Source: Hericium rajendrae
Lineage: Eukaryota; Basidiomycota; Agaricomycetes; Russulales; Hericiaceae
NCBI GenBank assembly: GCA_033439255.1
Contig: CM065891.1
Span: 806,001-870,000 of the forward strand
Length of the DNA: 64,000 nt
Direction of reading: 5' to 3'
Part shown: piece after piece, positions 9,794-21,990 of the stretch
How positions within the stretch are numbered: the first letter of the stretch is position 1
How the letters are laid out: every line of letters begins with the position of its first letter
Position numbers and translations under genes: made by a program
The notes under the pieces: model-generated
Databases searched by the model: none
The model's input: the letters and a program-made list of their open reading frames with translations, nothing else
What the model was told of the DNA's origin: nothing

Positions 9794-10779
9794 AGGGAGA
9801 TATCAGTGAGATATCTAGGCGCGCACATGTGATTTACACGTGTTTCGGTGTTTATGAGGTTTCGCCCTCAGATTCGACGGATGCGGAACGGGTCGGACGG
9901 ATGTGAGGCGCGAGAGAATTCTGGGGATTCCGGCGTAAGTCCGTAGGTCTTTAAATACATGTCCGGGATCGTACTCTACTGCGGCTCGGAGAGGCATAGT
10001 CTATAGTAAATGTACAACGCAGTCCGTAGGTAATTCAGAAACGGGAAGGCAGTGTCTAGAGTCATAAGTAGTCCGAGTCCGTAGCCAATGCGGTGTCGGA
10101 GCTCGGGCGATCAGCTCCCGAGCGGAGCCGCTCAGAGGCGGTTACAACATTTACACGACGACGCGTCCTCCGAGCTCAAATATTTCTCCCCCTGGTCAGC
10201 TTGCGAGATGACTTCAACTGCGTTTTGTTCAGATATACCTGAAGGCCGAAGCTCTCGTCCTTTCCCTCATAATTATGACAGGCGCTTGCTCTAAAGGCTC
10301 CGCGAGGAGGGTACTCGACTCATCGATATGCTGTAAGTCTGTATCCTGAGCGCTCTTCCCGATTGACACGAGGTAAGTATACAGCAAGGTAGGGGAGACT
10401 CGTTCGGAAAAGCTACCGTCACCAGCCTCCAGCGTTACTGGCTCCTCCAGCACACGAAGATCACTCCTAACTTGACCGACCAGCTCTCCCATATCACTGA
10501 CTCCTCTGCGTCTCCTTGGTGAGTCGTGATGCTCCGTTCAGTGGGCCACAAAATCAAAATTAACATCTAATTCTCAACAGTTTACTGACACAACATGTCG
10601 CATGATTGCTCCATATCCTCCCTGTTGAAACTAGTTGAATCCGTTGATAAAATCACGACGAACGCAGTAGCATGCCGCGTCGGCAGGTGCCATATGACTG
10701 CATGGAATAGAGGGATCGTCAGTCCTTCAGTTCTCGTCTTTGCCTTAGCTTGACCTGACTTACGATTCTATATGGATAG
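9794..10779. other. Intergenic
   Basis: Short dyads such as AGATATC...GATATCT near 9798-9817 can be seen. A minus-strand open frame at 10229-10492 has no recognised domain. An upstream coding exon for the F-box gene starting ATGTCGCATG at 10594 is possible, but I could not find a convincing donor. Confidence 0.4.
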
Positions 10780-12390
10780 ATGCTTCGCGTTGAAGAGCTT
10801 TTGAAGCACAGCAAATCTGAGTTCGCCAAACTCATGAACGACTGTCGACCCATCAACATCCTTCCACCCGAGATCTTGACGCGGATATTTCGCTTCGCGG
10901 GCCGTGGCGCATCTGCCATCAATATCTCCTATGTATGCAAGTGGTGGAGACAGATCGCCCTTGCATCGCCGACCTTGTGGTCTTTGTTTGACCCTAGTCA
11001 AAAGTCTACTTGCTCCGATCTTGTGTTGGGCCGCTCGAAGCGTGCTCTTCTCGACATCAGAGTCCCCAGCTACCATTGGCAGCCCAGTGTCCCCTCCCAT
11101 TCTTGGAACATAGGAGACCTATCTCCCTTCCGTCATCAAATAGACCGGCTGCACACGTTCGATGTCATGTTCTATACCTCTCAGTGGTCTGTTGAGGCTT
11201 CATCCCTTGTTGAACTATTTCCGTCTGCAGCTATACGTCTCACGCGGCTCTCATTGAGCATCCACGGCCCGGTATATAGTCCACACGGGGAAAAAGACAG
11301 TTACTGTCTCGCGCCGCTTTTCGGCAGTGACATGCTCGCCTTGAAGGTCCTCCGTCTTGGCAGCATATGCATATGACCACAGTTTTCTGGCCCTGCTCTG
11401 CAAACTCTCATCCTCATGCACAGTGAAACTCCCTTTTCATCTCTAATCTCCATCCTGCATGCCGTCCCCAATCTCGAAGTCCTTGTTTTGGAAAACTTGT
11501 CATTTCCCGATGCTCCTCTTGGTCCCCAGCGCATTATTATGATGAAGCACTTGCGTATGCTTCGCATTGCCACAAAAGGAGCCTGTGGATGCGCATATCT
11601 TCTCCATCTCCTTTCTAGCTCCTCCGTGCAAAATGAAGTTATTACATCTATCGATATTTGGGACGACGAATACCATGGGTGGTCGGCTCTGGAAACATCT
11701 GGCTTAAAGGAATATGCCATAGCTGACGGCACGCGCACGCTTTATTTTGACGAATCAATCACCGTCTCCGACAACAGAACATGTTTCCGGTATAGCCCAA
11801 AAGGACCGAAACGAGGCAATAATGTGACGATCACAGCCGATGGGATACGACTGTTGGGATTTTTTCATTGCAGGCTCACACATGTCACTCGTTTCGAATG
11901 GGCACCGACTCCATGGAGTACGTTGGTAACACTGAACTTATCCATGATCTTGATGTCGATGCCCTCGTTGGAGAGCTTAGTAGTGGTGGAAAATGAAGCG
12001 ACCGGACCTGGAAGGCGACGGGGATGGGTTAGTTCAGCACCAATGTGGAATGCCCTGCTCGAGGCCGAAACCATCACATATCTCCCGCGCTACGCATTGC
12101 GCCTCGACAAGATATCTGTCAGTTTTGCGAAACATTGGGAGTCGCGCTCGCGCGAAACCTTGATAAAGCTCTTGAGCAGCCGTTGTGCTAGCGGATATCC
12201 TATCAAGCAGTTGGTGATTATCAATGGCGAGGCTACAGCGGAAGAGGTTCGGCAGATGAGGCAATACGTGCAAGACGTGTCTCCCGTATGGAACGTTCAA
12301 GTGCCTTCCCGCCACGAGCAACGAATTTCCAAACAGCTTCTGGAAATGGAGGACTCTCAATGCGTCTACTCAGAGCACTTTGACTACTGA
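10780..12390 (+). pseudogene. F-box protein gene interrupted by one in-frame TGA
   Basis: The first part reads MLRVEELLKH and then an F-box, INILPPEILTRIFRFAG...VCKWWRQIALASPTLW (residues about 26-70), followed by LRR-like sequence. A TGA at 11374-11376 stops it after 198 residues. The same frame continues without shift through LQTLILMHSE (about 11398-11427) to a stop at 12388-12390, still reading as an F-box-protein C-terminus (LEVLVLENLSFP, PSLESLVVVENE). A 30-40 bp intron could remove the stop, but that is shorter than any other intron here. I read it as a recent nonsense mutation. Family members act as substrate receptors of SCF ubiquitin ligases. Downstream re-initiation or read-through cannot be ruled out. 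Confidence 0.75.
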
Positions 12391-12869
12391 CTGAACACTT
12401 CAGACGCACGATACGAGCGATCTCGCACTTTTCCATAGAATCTGCCTACGGGAAAATACGTTAAATAAAAGGATCGCTTACAATTATCGGGTCATCATCT
12501 CAGAGATTGCGTCTGTGGGCTGGTTCCATACCAAAAATTCGCCTGTAACTTGTCGAGCAGCAGAATTAATATGACTATATACTTTTCTTGGTAAGTAATA
12601 GTAGGAAGATTGAAAATGCGAGGACGGCACAAAATGGTCGGAAGACTGAAACTAAAGAGCAAACAAAGTCATTGCGGTCATCTGCTGAGTCAGCAGCATT
12701 GCGTGCCGGTTAGCCAACAAACGCCTGCACTGCATCAACGCAGGTCATGATGCATCCTACACACGAGCCCCATACACTTTAATCTTTCTACGCCTTCAAC
12801 ACATCCTGAACAGACACAGCGGCCTAGAAACAGCGCTAGCGGAGACGAGGCGGGAAGAGCTCTGAAGCT
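12391..12869. other. Intergenic
   Basis: Spacer between the F-box locus and the transporter gene; no gene seen. Bases just upstream of 12870 would be the transporter's promoter and leader. Confidence 0.5.
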
Positions 12870-15022
12870 ATGCTCGGGCGCGCGCGACAGAATGGACGCG
12901 TGGGCGAAGCCAGCCAGCCCTTGCTGCAAGATTCGCTGGAGGACGAAGGAGCCGAGTCAGTCCTCTTCTCTGTCGAAGACGCGGACGAGAACCAGGAGAC
13001 ATCTGCACTTGAGGATACGCATACAGCAAAGCACGAACACTCGGTGCGTTTCCAGGAGGACGTGCAAGTCATTGCTCCGCCCCTACGGTCGACGTACCAG
13101 TCTCGCGAGATAGGTATGTCCGTGTCTATGTTCTTCCCTGGCAGGGTTGAATTACCCAGCAGTATCTCTTTACAGAGTTTGAGTTGGATGAAGACGACCT
13201 CGACGATGCGGCTTTGGCGCAGATTGATACGGAGCAGCAGCGCCGAATACGGGGTGGCCGGAGAGGGGACCAGAGTATGCCTTTGTTGGTGGGATTACTT
13301 GACTCGTCGGCTGCGCGAAGGAGCATAGACACGGCAATCATACCCCTGGGGCAAGATAATAATGGACCGAGTGCCAATGAGGATGTGGATTTGGATGCCT
13401 TAGCGGCGAAGCCGACCGCTGGAGGAGGTATGCTGAACTCCATTGCGAATATGGCCAATTCCATCTTGGGAGCAGGTGCGTTCGAATCGTATGTTATGGC
13501 GGGATGAATCGATAACACTGTTGTAGGGATAATTGGTACTTCTCATTGAGTGACATCTGCGACACAGCGTAACTTTGACATTCTTGCAGGTCTTCCCTAT
13601 GCGATCAGCAAGGCAGGATTCTTCACTGGAATGTTTCTTTTGATTGTTCTGTGTGGCGTCACAGATTGGACAATCCGTCTCATCATTATCAACGCAAAGC
13701 TGAGCGGGACTAATTCATACATTGGTATGATGAACCACTGCTTTGGATCTACTGGCCGCGCGGCCGTGTCTTTTTTCCAATTCGCTTTTGCATTTGGAGG
13801 TAAGCCTTGCTCATATGCTCTACAACGCGCTTCTCATTCGATGAGCAGGAATGTGTGCATTTGGGATTATCATTGGTATGTATCTCGCCTCTTCTTCGAT
13901 AGTATCGAGTCTAGACATCTCCATCATAGGCGATACCATCCCGCATGTACTGCGCTCGGTATTTCCACACCTGACCTCAACCCCCATCCTATCTATCTTC
14001 GGCAACCGCCAATTCGTCATTGCGTTCTGCACCGTCGCCGTCTCATACCCACTCTCGCTCTACCGCGACATTCACAAGCTCTCGATCGCCTCGGGCCTTG
14101 CGCTCTGCGGCATGCTCATCATTGTCACATCTGTCATCTTTGAAGGCCCCCTAGTCTCTCCGTTGTTGAAGGGCGACCCCTCGAAGCGCTATTCGTTCAT
14201 CGAACCCGGCATATTCCAAGCGATCGGCGTGATCAGCTTCGCGTTCGTTTGCCACCACAACTCGCTGCTCATCTATGGAAGCCTGCGGACGCCAACGCTA
14301 GACCGCTTCGCGAAGGTGACGCATGTATCGACGTTCCTCTCGCTCATCGCGTGCTCCACGATGGCCATGTCAGGCTATCTGGTCTTTACGGATCGGACAC
14401 AGGGGAACATCCTGAACAACTTTGGTCCTGTATGTCCTCCTTTCTGCCGGTTGGGTGCTCCGCTGTCAACGGGACTGACGATGGGCAGGATGACACGCTG
14501 ATCAACGTCGCGCGTTTTTGCTTCGGGCTGAACATGTTCACGACGCTGCCGCTGGAGCTTTTCGTCTGCCGCGAGGTCAGCTGCCTAGCACCTCGGCCCA
14601 CCCGCTTTGCTAACGCGCTTTCAGGTGATCGAACAGTATTTCTTCTCGCATGAGGCGTTCAGCATGCAGCGCCACGTCCTGTTCACCACTTCCATCCTCT
14701 TCGCCTCCATGTTCGGTAAGTACATCTGTCTCTTCGGGCCCCGCACGACGCCACATTAATCTCCGCGACAGTCGCGCTCATTACCTGCGACCTCGGCGTT
14801 ATGCTTGAAATAACCGGTGGCGTTTCTGCGACCGCGCTCGCGTTCATTTTCCCGGCCGCGTGCAACCTCAAGCTCACCGCGGCCCAGAAAAAGTGGTACT
14901 CTCGGGACGCGCTGCCAGGCTACGCATGCGTGGCCTTCGGCGCCCTCGTCATGGTACTCTCCCTATTTCTTGCACTTCGCAAGGTATGGACGTCCGAGGG
15001 CGAAGCGAAGATATGCATGTGA
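12870..15022 (+). CDS. Vacuolar amino-acid transporter (AVT/SLC38 type)
   Basis: Nine coding exons (12870-13113, 13176-13475, 13527-13535, 13590-13799, 13849-13875, 13930-14429, 14489-14575, 14625-14715, 14772-15022) join to 1719 nt, 572 residues. A hydrophilic, acidic N-terminus of about 180 residues precedes an amino-acid/auxin permease core. That core starts at the family signature NSILGAGIIGLPYAISKAG, and about 11 membrane spans follow. The architecture matches fungal AVT proteins, which exchange neutral or basic amino acids across the vacuolar membrane. Which AVT subtype it is stays open. Exon 3 is only 9 nt (GGATAATTG) and supplies IIG of the signature, so it is required. It lies tail to tail with ERG8, the two stops being 131 bp apart. 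Confidence 0.92.
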
Positions 15023-15153
15023 GCGCGGGCTCGGCAGGACAGAATCTAGTTATATTGGTATCTTACAGAACGCATTACGGACAGCAGTACATAGGACAGG
15101 ACGGACAAAACAAAATGCAATGTAGACCCGATACCCGATAATATTAGTGCATC

Positions 15154-16998
15154 CTACGCCGCCGCGCTCTCGACCGCCCGCCGGAGCCCCGGCACGGCGT
15201 CCAGGTCCTCGACCACGACGCCCGCGCGCGCGCTCGCCTCTGCGCGGAGCGGCGTCACGCCGGGCCAGGTGCTCCAGAGGCGCTCGACGCGCTCGAGGGG
15301 CCGCATACCCGGGATCGACTCTGGCGGGTCGACGACGAGGAGCCAGACCGCGTCGTAGCCGCCCGCTGCGAAGGTTACGTGAGTCTGGGCTGTGCTGCGC
15401 CAGGGCAGACGGACGGAGAGACGCACCTCCGGGCACGCCGCCGCCGACGATGCCGGCGAGCGCGATGCTGTCGTCGAGCAGTTTCGTCTGCGGGGGCGGC
15501 TCGATCTCGACGCCCGCGAGGGCGCCCATCTCGCGCATTTTTGCGCGGATTTGCTGTGGGTGCGTTGTATCAGTCTCGTAATGTGCGTAAACTCCGTGCG
15601 CATACTGACCTCGGCGAGCAGATGCGCCTCGTAGAATGGCTCGAGGATGAGCGCGTATTCCTGCATATTGGGGTTTGCGAGCCACTGCGGGCGCTGTGAG
15701 CGAGCGGCCGGAAGGGGCACGGAGCGCGCGTACCTGGACGGACTGCACGCTTGCCATGTAGCGGATCGATGCGAGGTACGCCTCGGGGTTCTGTGCCTGC
15801 ACGTCAGACAGGCGGAGCAGCGTTTGCCCCAAGGAGGTATTCAGCTGGTCGAGCGCCGTCCACAGCGAGTGCGCTGCCGGGCGGTTAGTTAGCCTTCACG
15901 TGCGGAGGCGGAGCGCGCACCGATCGTGCTGTCCTGCTCGCGCCACTTGAGCACTTTGCCGACGAGGGAGGGCGTGTTGCTGCCCGCGTGGATATCGGCG
16001 AGCAGCAGGCGCGTGAACGGCGGGAGCTGGAAGGGCTCGACGCGGTAGTCCCATGCGGGGTTCTGTGGAGACAGCGTTGGAAATAGCGGTTGTGTGGCGG
16101 CCTGCAAGTCGGCTAGTATCAGCCTTGGAGCACGCGACATAGACAGAGCGAGGATACCGTGCCGTCCATGAGGGGCTTGATCACCTCCGGGCTGAAGCGG
16201 GTATAAAGCTGACTGCCGAAGACGGCGGCGGAGACATCGAAGCCAGAGCCGACCTTGCCCTGGGCAAGGCAGTGGACGAACTGTGCGACGTTATGTGCGA
16301 GGAGGCGTGCCGGGGTATCAAGCGCCCGCGGAAGCACGGCAAAGTGCACGAGCAACGCGGTGACGAGTGAGGTGATGAGCGCCGCAGAAGAGCCAAGCCC
16401 GGTCTTCGCAACATCAGCGAGCGTGACGCCAGTGTGGCTGAATGGCGGAATCTTAGACAGCGACTCGATGTTGGAGGGCAGGTTCAGCTTCTTGAGCTGG
16501 AGGAATGTGTGAGGCTGTGCGAAGCGGAAATTTGGGTAAGAACTGGACCTGGTCTTCTTGCGAATAAAAATCGTTGTCCCCTGCTATGGTGATATCGAGC
16601 CCAGTGCCAAAGGACTGGGAGAATTGAGCGGCTCCATTGACCTCCAGTGCAATGGCGAGAGCATTTTGCAATGCAAGGTGAACGAACTTGTTCTTTCCGG
16701 GGGCACTTTTAAGCCGTGGTCATAAGAAATAATCAATAAATAATCAGGCAGCCCGAGAACCATACCTGGGAGAGGGATCTACTTGCACGCTCGTTTCAGC
16801 AAGTTTCACCGTGTAGGACCATGCCCCGCCGACGAACTGGGGCGAATGAACGCGGATCTCGTTCGATGTACCTGTCCGTACGACCGTGTAGAACCGCGAG
16901 GACGTCGAGACCACTACGCCTGAATACGCAGGATCGAGGACAAGGTATCCTCCTGCGAGCAGGACCTTACCGGGGGACGATACAACAGTAGCAGACAT
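15154..16998 (-). CDS. ERG8: Phosphomevalonate kinase
   Basis: A GHMP kinase of the mevalonate pathway, converting 5-phosphomevalonate to the diphosphate on the way to sterols and other isoprenoids. The start MSATVVSSPGKVLLAGGYLV carries the N-terminal PGK...GGYLVLD motif. Later exons carry the ATP-binding GLGSSAA (about 16400), GKVGSGFDVSAA, NTPSLVGKVL and the C-terminal GAGGYD-type segment (AGGYDAVWLLV). Exon edges read: 16998-16766, 16705-16549, 16496-16158, 16062-15921, then smaller exons to the stop at 15154. Phases are continuous where checked. The open frame extends upstream of 16998, but the family starts right before the PGK motif, so I chose that ATG. Confidence 0.93.
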
Positions 16999-18099
16999 CG
17001 CGGATTGGGGGGAAGAGGTATGCCCGGGCTCCAAAAGCGAAAGCTGGTAATGAGCACAGGCGAGCTTCCGATTATCACGAACGGTAACGTACGCGTTTTG
17101 TACGTTAAGTGCTGACTCAGCCTAGCGCTATCTATTACTCTCCAAGAACAGCATCTACAACACTCTCTATCACGCGCACCATTGCACTCTGGCGCGCAGA
17201 AACGACGCTGCAACTGACCCGGATGGCATTCAGCTCACCGCCCTGGCGTCTGCGGCATCTTGTTTTTTGCCGCAACTTTGCCCAATCATGTATCGGACAC
17301 CTCGGGCGAGCGACATCTACTGAACGCCAATGCATGCCGTTCTGAAGCATGGGGGTACCTCGTCGATCCTGAATTTGGTGCTTCTGCAGGACTAAGACCG
17401 CATTCCATCACTCAATCTCGGTCAACGTGGAATGGCGCCAGTGACTTGTCAGAAAATGCATGGAAGTGCGTGGTCGTCCTGGTCAGGCCAAGCGCCGGAG
17501 CAAAGTTCCTATTTCCTATCACTTCCGAGACGATCGAATTCAAGGTCAAGCAAACGCTCGTACGTGAAGTCAGCCTCCAGTAGGCTGCCGTCCTGACTGC
17601 CATCGACCGTATGTCAGTAACGGACATCGCCGCGGCGCTAACTTGACTGGAAAAATGCAAGTCATTATTCTGTCCAAAGAACATTAGCAAGTGGAGCTGT
17701 TTATCCTGTGTCGACGTCATCGACGTCGGCCCTTGCATGGCAGCATAAAATGCCGACTGAAATGATATGTTGAGGAATTAATGATTCCGTCGACGTCGAT
17801 GAGCCCGGATCAGAAGATCGGGGAATCTGAGATACGGCGCTTATTTCAGAGTACGTGGCTGCGGCGACACACTAGCGACACAGGGACCCACGACTCGCCT
17901 TTCATCTCTCCCACACCTGCCCACCCTCATCAGTTTTGACTCTTGCTGGACACTACATTAAGCGCGACAGATCATCAACAGGCTGCACTATTTCTGAGGT
18001 AAATCTGTTCACAAACCAGACAGAACATGATCCTGATCGACTTAGATTCGGAGTGTTCAGCCCGCCTGCGTGGCATCAACAGGCAACACGCGGGCAAAG
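16999..18099. other. Intergenic between divergent genes
   Basis: Shared upstream region of ERG8 (minus) and the metallophosphoesterase (plus). Open frames near 17260-17740 overlap on both strands and have no recognised domain. Several GTCGAC-type repeats occur near 17709-17798. Confidence 0.45.
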
Positions 18100-19880
18100 A
18101 TGTTCTCCCCAGCTCGCAGACTTACCATCTACCGTATCGCATGGATCGCCATCGTACTCTGGTGCGAGGTCGGCTTGTTTTTCTACAGCACATTAGATTG
18201 CCGCTGGCCAGAGCCGGAGACCCTCGTGGTAAGATCGGCTTAGCCCGGACTCGAGTAATTCTCTATTGACCATCTCAAACGAATTTCTAGGCCTCACCAA
18301 GCGTTGCACCCACACATGTTCTCCTCATTGCAGATCCACAGATCCTTAATCAGGATTCCTACCCTGGTCGCAATCCTTTGCTAATGTATATCAGCCAACT
18401 CATAGTGGATTATAATATGAGAAAGTCATGGCGAGTCACAAAGACAGTGCGGCCCGATGTCGTACTGTTCCTCGGAGATATGATGGACAATGGCCGAGCT
18501 AATTCTTCCTCTAAATCGTGTGTCACGCCCGTTCTCTGACGGCGTGTTTATACTCACCGTTTTGTAGCTATCACTCATACCTTACGCGTTTCTGGAGTAT
18601 TTTCTCTTCTCCCCCATCGTTACCCGTATATTATATACCTGGAAATCACGACGTTGGGTCAGTCCTTAACGCAATCTCACGACGTCATGGCTTATTGTGA
18701 TCACAGGATTGGAGACGAAGCGCAAACATCGAAGCTGGCCCGCCTACGATACATCACGTCCTTTGGGCCTTTGAATCAGCACATATCGATTGCAAATCAT
18801 TCGTCAGCTTTCTTCATTTGCTTCGCTCTGACTTACATGATTTATCTCTTCCTGCGATTCAATTACACGCAGACTGCTTCTTATTGACGCCCCGAAGCTT
18901 GTCGAGCAAGATAGACAGCGATCGGAATCAGGGGTGAGCTACGCTCAACAGCTACCGAAAGAAATTGTCGAAGCCAAGTTTGTAAACTCCATCACTTCTG
19001 GCGGAAGTAAGTTGTCAAACTCCGAGTTCCGTTATCATGCGGCTGACTTGAATTGGAAATATAGATCATCCGCGCACACCACTAATTCTATTCTCTCATA
19101 TACCTCTTTCACGGCCAGACGATGCCTCTTGTGGGCCCGCACGAGAGAAAGGGACCATACGTGCGGGAAGCGGTTATGAATACCAGAACACGCTCAGCCG
19201 GGAGGCCTCAGCCATGCTGCTCGAGAACTTCCGACCATCCATCATCTTCAGGTATCTCTATTCTGTCTCCGCCTTACTGCGCATCTTCAATATTCTCCCC
19301 TACTAGCGGCGACGACCACGACTACTGCGAGTACACGCACAACCTCCCCTTCGACGACGACCACCCCATCTCGCCCTCGCGCGTGCGCGAAGTAAGTATC
19401 AAGTCCTTTTCCATGGCCATGGGCATCCACCGCCCGGGCTTCCACCTCCTCTCGCTCCTCAACCCCGACCCGCTGCACGAGAACCCCGCCGAGCAGCGCA
19501 CGTTCGCCGACCGGCCGTGCTTCCTCCCCGACCAGATCCGCGTGTACCTTGCTATCTACGCGCCGCTGTTCGTCGCGACGCTTCTGCTCGTCCTGCACCA
19601 TAGCATCCGCGCACCGCACACGCGCCTGTCGCACGCGCGCACCGGCTCTGATCCCGAGGCGGACATCGAGCTCAACGGCCTGCCCGCGCCTGCGCTCTGG
19701 CCGGACAACAAGTCCCGCGCGGCGTCTGCGTTCCCGCGGCGGCGCGCCTCGCTGTGTTTGCGCGCGGGGTCCCCGTTGCGCCCACCGGGCCTCCTGGCGC
19801 GCTTCGCGCGGGACTTGTGGAGCGTCGCGTGGCCGGCGCTGTTCTTATTCGCATTCATCGCGTCGGCTGTCTTCTGGTAG
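18100..19880 (+). CDS. Metallophosphoesterase, CDC1/TED1 (PGAP5-like) type
   Basis: Eight exons (18100-18228, 18291-18517, 18568-18657, 18707-18802, 18873-19006, 19065-19251, 19307-19880 and no further) sum to 1437 nt, 478 residues; that is seven coding exons. An N-terminal membrane span (IAIVLWCEVGLFFYS) precedes the calcineurin-like domain with all metal motifs: LLIADPQ, LFLGDMMDNG, IPGNHDVG, LFSHIPL and SGDDHDYC. A second membrane span (PLFVATLLLVLHH) and a final one (LFLFAFIASAVFW) follow. In yeast and animals this family works in the ER on GPI-anchor ethanolamine phosphate and cargo exit. A paralogue with changed catalytic residues lies at 41089-43439, and two internal exons (90 and 187 nt) have the same lengths in both. 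Confidence 0.9.
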
Positions 19881-20774
19881 CATGTTCTGCAGGCCTGGTG
19901 TCGGTGGATAAACACTGCTGTGCAGAGGGTAACGTTCGAAGGTTTGGTACATATCGGTTTGAAATCCTTGTTTGGGCATCTGCAATTCTCTTTCTATATC
20001 TGGCACGTTCTCTCGGACATCCATGCGGTTTTTTGGGTGGTAGAAGTCAGTAGCAACGAATCGCATAAACATAATCTCGGCCTCCTGCAAACTTGCGTTT
20101 GACACCGACTGACATCGCTTAAAGTGATATTGGACGGAGCGGAAGTGAGAGTCACCGTGAACAAATATAGGGACCACCGGACACGCGTGGCACAAGTACA
20201 TGAAGGGCGAGAATGGGGGTTGAGAATGGGCAACCCCCAATGTTCGACCATGGAGTGGTTGTCCACAGTTATCTCGACACCATCAAGCGCAGTGGGAGCC
20301 TGGGTGCACCGTCAAGTTGAGACACAAAATCTAATGATGAGGGTGGCAAAGTGCAGCGACCCACGAAGTCCTTGCGGTTGACATCGCCGCCGTCCCTGTT
20401 GCCCGCCCATATGGCGCCGAGCGCGAAGTGGGTAGTCTAGGTATTCCCAGCATTGTATCAAGTGAACTTCGGTGTAGCAACGCGTTCGAGCATGCGAAGG
20501 GCGAATACTTACGCACATATGCGGAACTCGGTTGAGCGATGCCTTGGAGACCTTGGATAAGTTGGCAGACGGTTCAAGAGGCTCGAGACTGAAACAGCAA
20601 AGGTGGGTGATGTGGATTGCGACGATAACATATACGACTGAATAGGTATGGGATGTACAGAAATCTGAAAATGCAGGCGAAAGCAATGGAGAACAACACG
20701 ATGGCAAATAAGCGTATGGGAGACACATGCAAAAACTTAGAGGGACGGCGAGACACCACGCATAACGTTCGCGG
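19881..20774. other. Intergenic, possible short minus-strand ORF
   Basis: A minus frame starting at 20759 (MVSRRPSKFLHV...) has a basic start and one good membrane span (LFAIVLFSIAFACIF). It stops after 61 residues and I could not join it convincingly to downstream exons. It may be a relic of a type II membrane protein or chance. Confidence 0.3.
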
Positions 20775-21727
20775 TTAGTAGTAGTTGACTCCTATAAAAT
20801 GAACAACACGTTGGCGAATTTGTTCGAAAGCCTGCAAGCCATTCAAATCAATGCCCCAAGCTGCAGCTAGCTGCGCGCAATGATCCTCTGTCGTAACTGT
20901 TAGCTTCGCATTCCGGCTGCGAGTAAGGATAGCCTACGTACGCGTCATGTGCGTAATGCGCTCAAAGGATTGCGGGAAGGCGACAGGATCGTATGGAGGA
21001 AGGTCTGGTCTCGGCGGGATGACTTCGTAGATACCAGCGCCTATAAAAGCATTCTTCGTCCTCGCAAAGGAGACCTGGTGTCTAAGAATGAATGTGAGCA
21101 ACATGCAGAATAGAGTGCGAGGGGTGGCACGTACTCCCACACAAGATCGTCACGCAAGCGACCTAAGCTTCCGTCAACAGCCACCAGCCCTTGCTCAACA
21201 CCGTCCAGCCGGTCACTAACGACGTTCAGCCGGCCGGCAATATGATCACCCATATTGTCTAGATCCCTTGACAAAGCGTCCAAGCCCGTCACAATCTCCT
21301 GCCGCATGCCCAGAAGACCTTCGGCCGCGCATTGTTGCATCGTAGTGAAGCGCGCCTCTTGAGTCTGTTGCATCGCATTGAATCGCTGGTCCATAGATTG
21401 CTGCGAAGCTTGTAACATCGCATTGAATCGCTCGTCCATAGTTTGCAACATCGTATTGAACCGCTGGTCCAAATTAGTCGCGTTCTGGTTCAAAGATTGC
21501 TGCATAGTATCGAGACGCTGGTTGATCCCTTGCATGGCCCCGTTCAGTTGCTGCGCATTTGAGACCGCAGGCACGTTGGGGATGCGCTGCACCTGTGTGG
21601 TGAGGTTATTGAAGTTCTGTGACAGCGCAAGATGGGTCTGAGAGATGGCATTCATGTTCTGGACAATATCGAGGAGGTCGGGTTGCGGAAGGGGAGGGCC
21701 AACGGCGGCGGGAGGATTCTGGGCCAT
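20775..21727 (-). CDS. Coiled-coil protein, member B of a two-gene family
   Basis: Three exons (21727-21135, 21081-20942, 20887-20775) join to 846 nt, 281 residues. The start is MAQNPPAAVGPP. A Gln/Asn-rich coiled coil with repeated MDQRFNAM/LDQRFNTM units covers about residues 60-150. Exon 2 reads HQVSFARTKNAF (member A: HNAGTARTMNSL). Exon 3 reads CAQLAAAWGIDL...FIGVNYY. Both genes share intron phases, exon-3 length and upstream sequence, so the relation is not just coiled-coil similarity. The function is unknown. Exons 2 and 3 are too short to stand out as open frames, so an intron-unaware reading would miss the conserved tail. Confidence 0.8.
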
Positions 21728-21990
21728 GATGTGAGCAGATACGAGAAACTGGACGTTGAAAATATAGACAACAGACCTGTTGTCTGAAGCTTATATATGG
21801 TGCACGTTGAAGGTGCGGTGGTGGCTTCGATCAACTCGAACCGAACAATAGCCGGCTAGCCGCCCAGCCATATCCGCCATCTGATCATGGTTTTCCCGTC
21901 GCCTATCCAATATCATAATCCAGACAAGAACAATAGAGCTTATACGTACAGAAACCTTTTTTGAGAACAACGTCGACGAGCCCAAGAGTG
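21728..21990 (-). promoter_or_regulatory. Upstream region of coiled-coil gene B
   Basis: Read on the minus strand, it shares with 1756-2021 a TTTCTGTAC block (near 21950), a TATTGTTCTTGTC block (near 21925-21940), a GGCTATTG...GTTCGA block (near 21840-21860) and a TATA-like CCATATATAA at 21791-21800. Confidence 0.55.

Noticed and set aside
15050-15832. Single long minus ORF over the 3' half of ERG8
   Set aside because: Only parts match phosphomevalonate kinase; the rest is intron or wrong frame in GC-rich DNA. The spliced model accounts for the family motifs.
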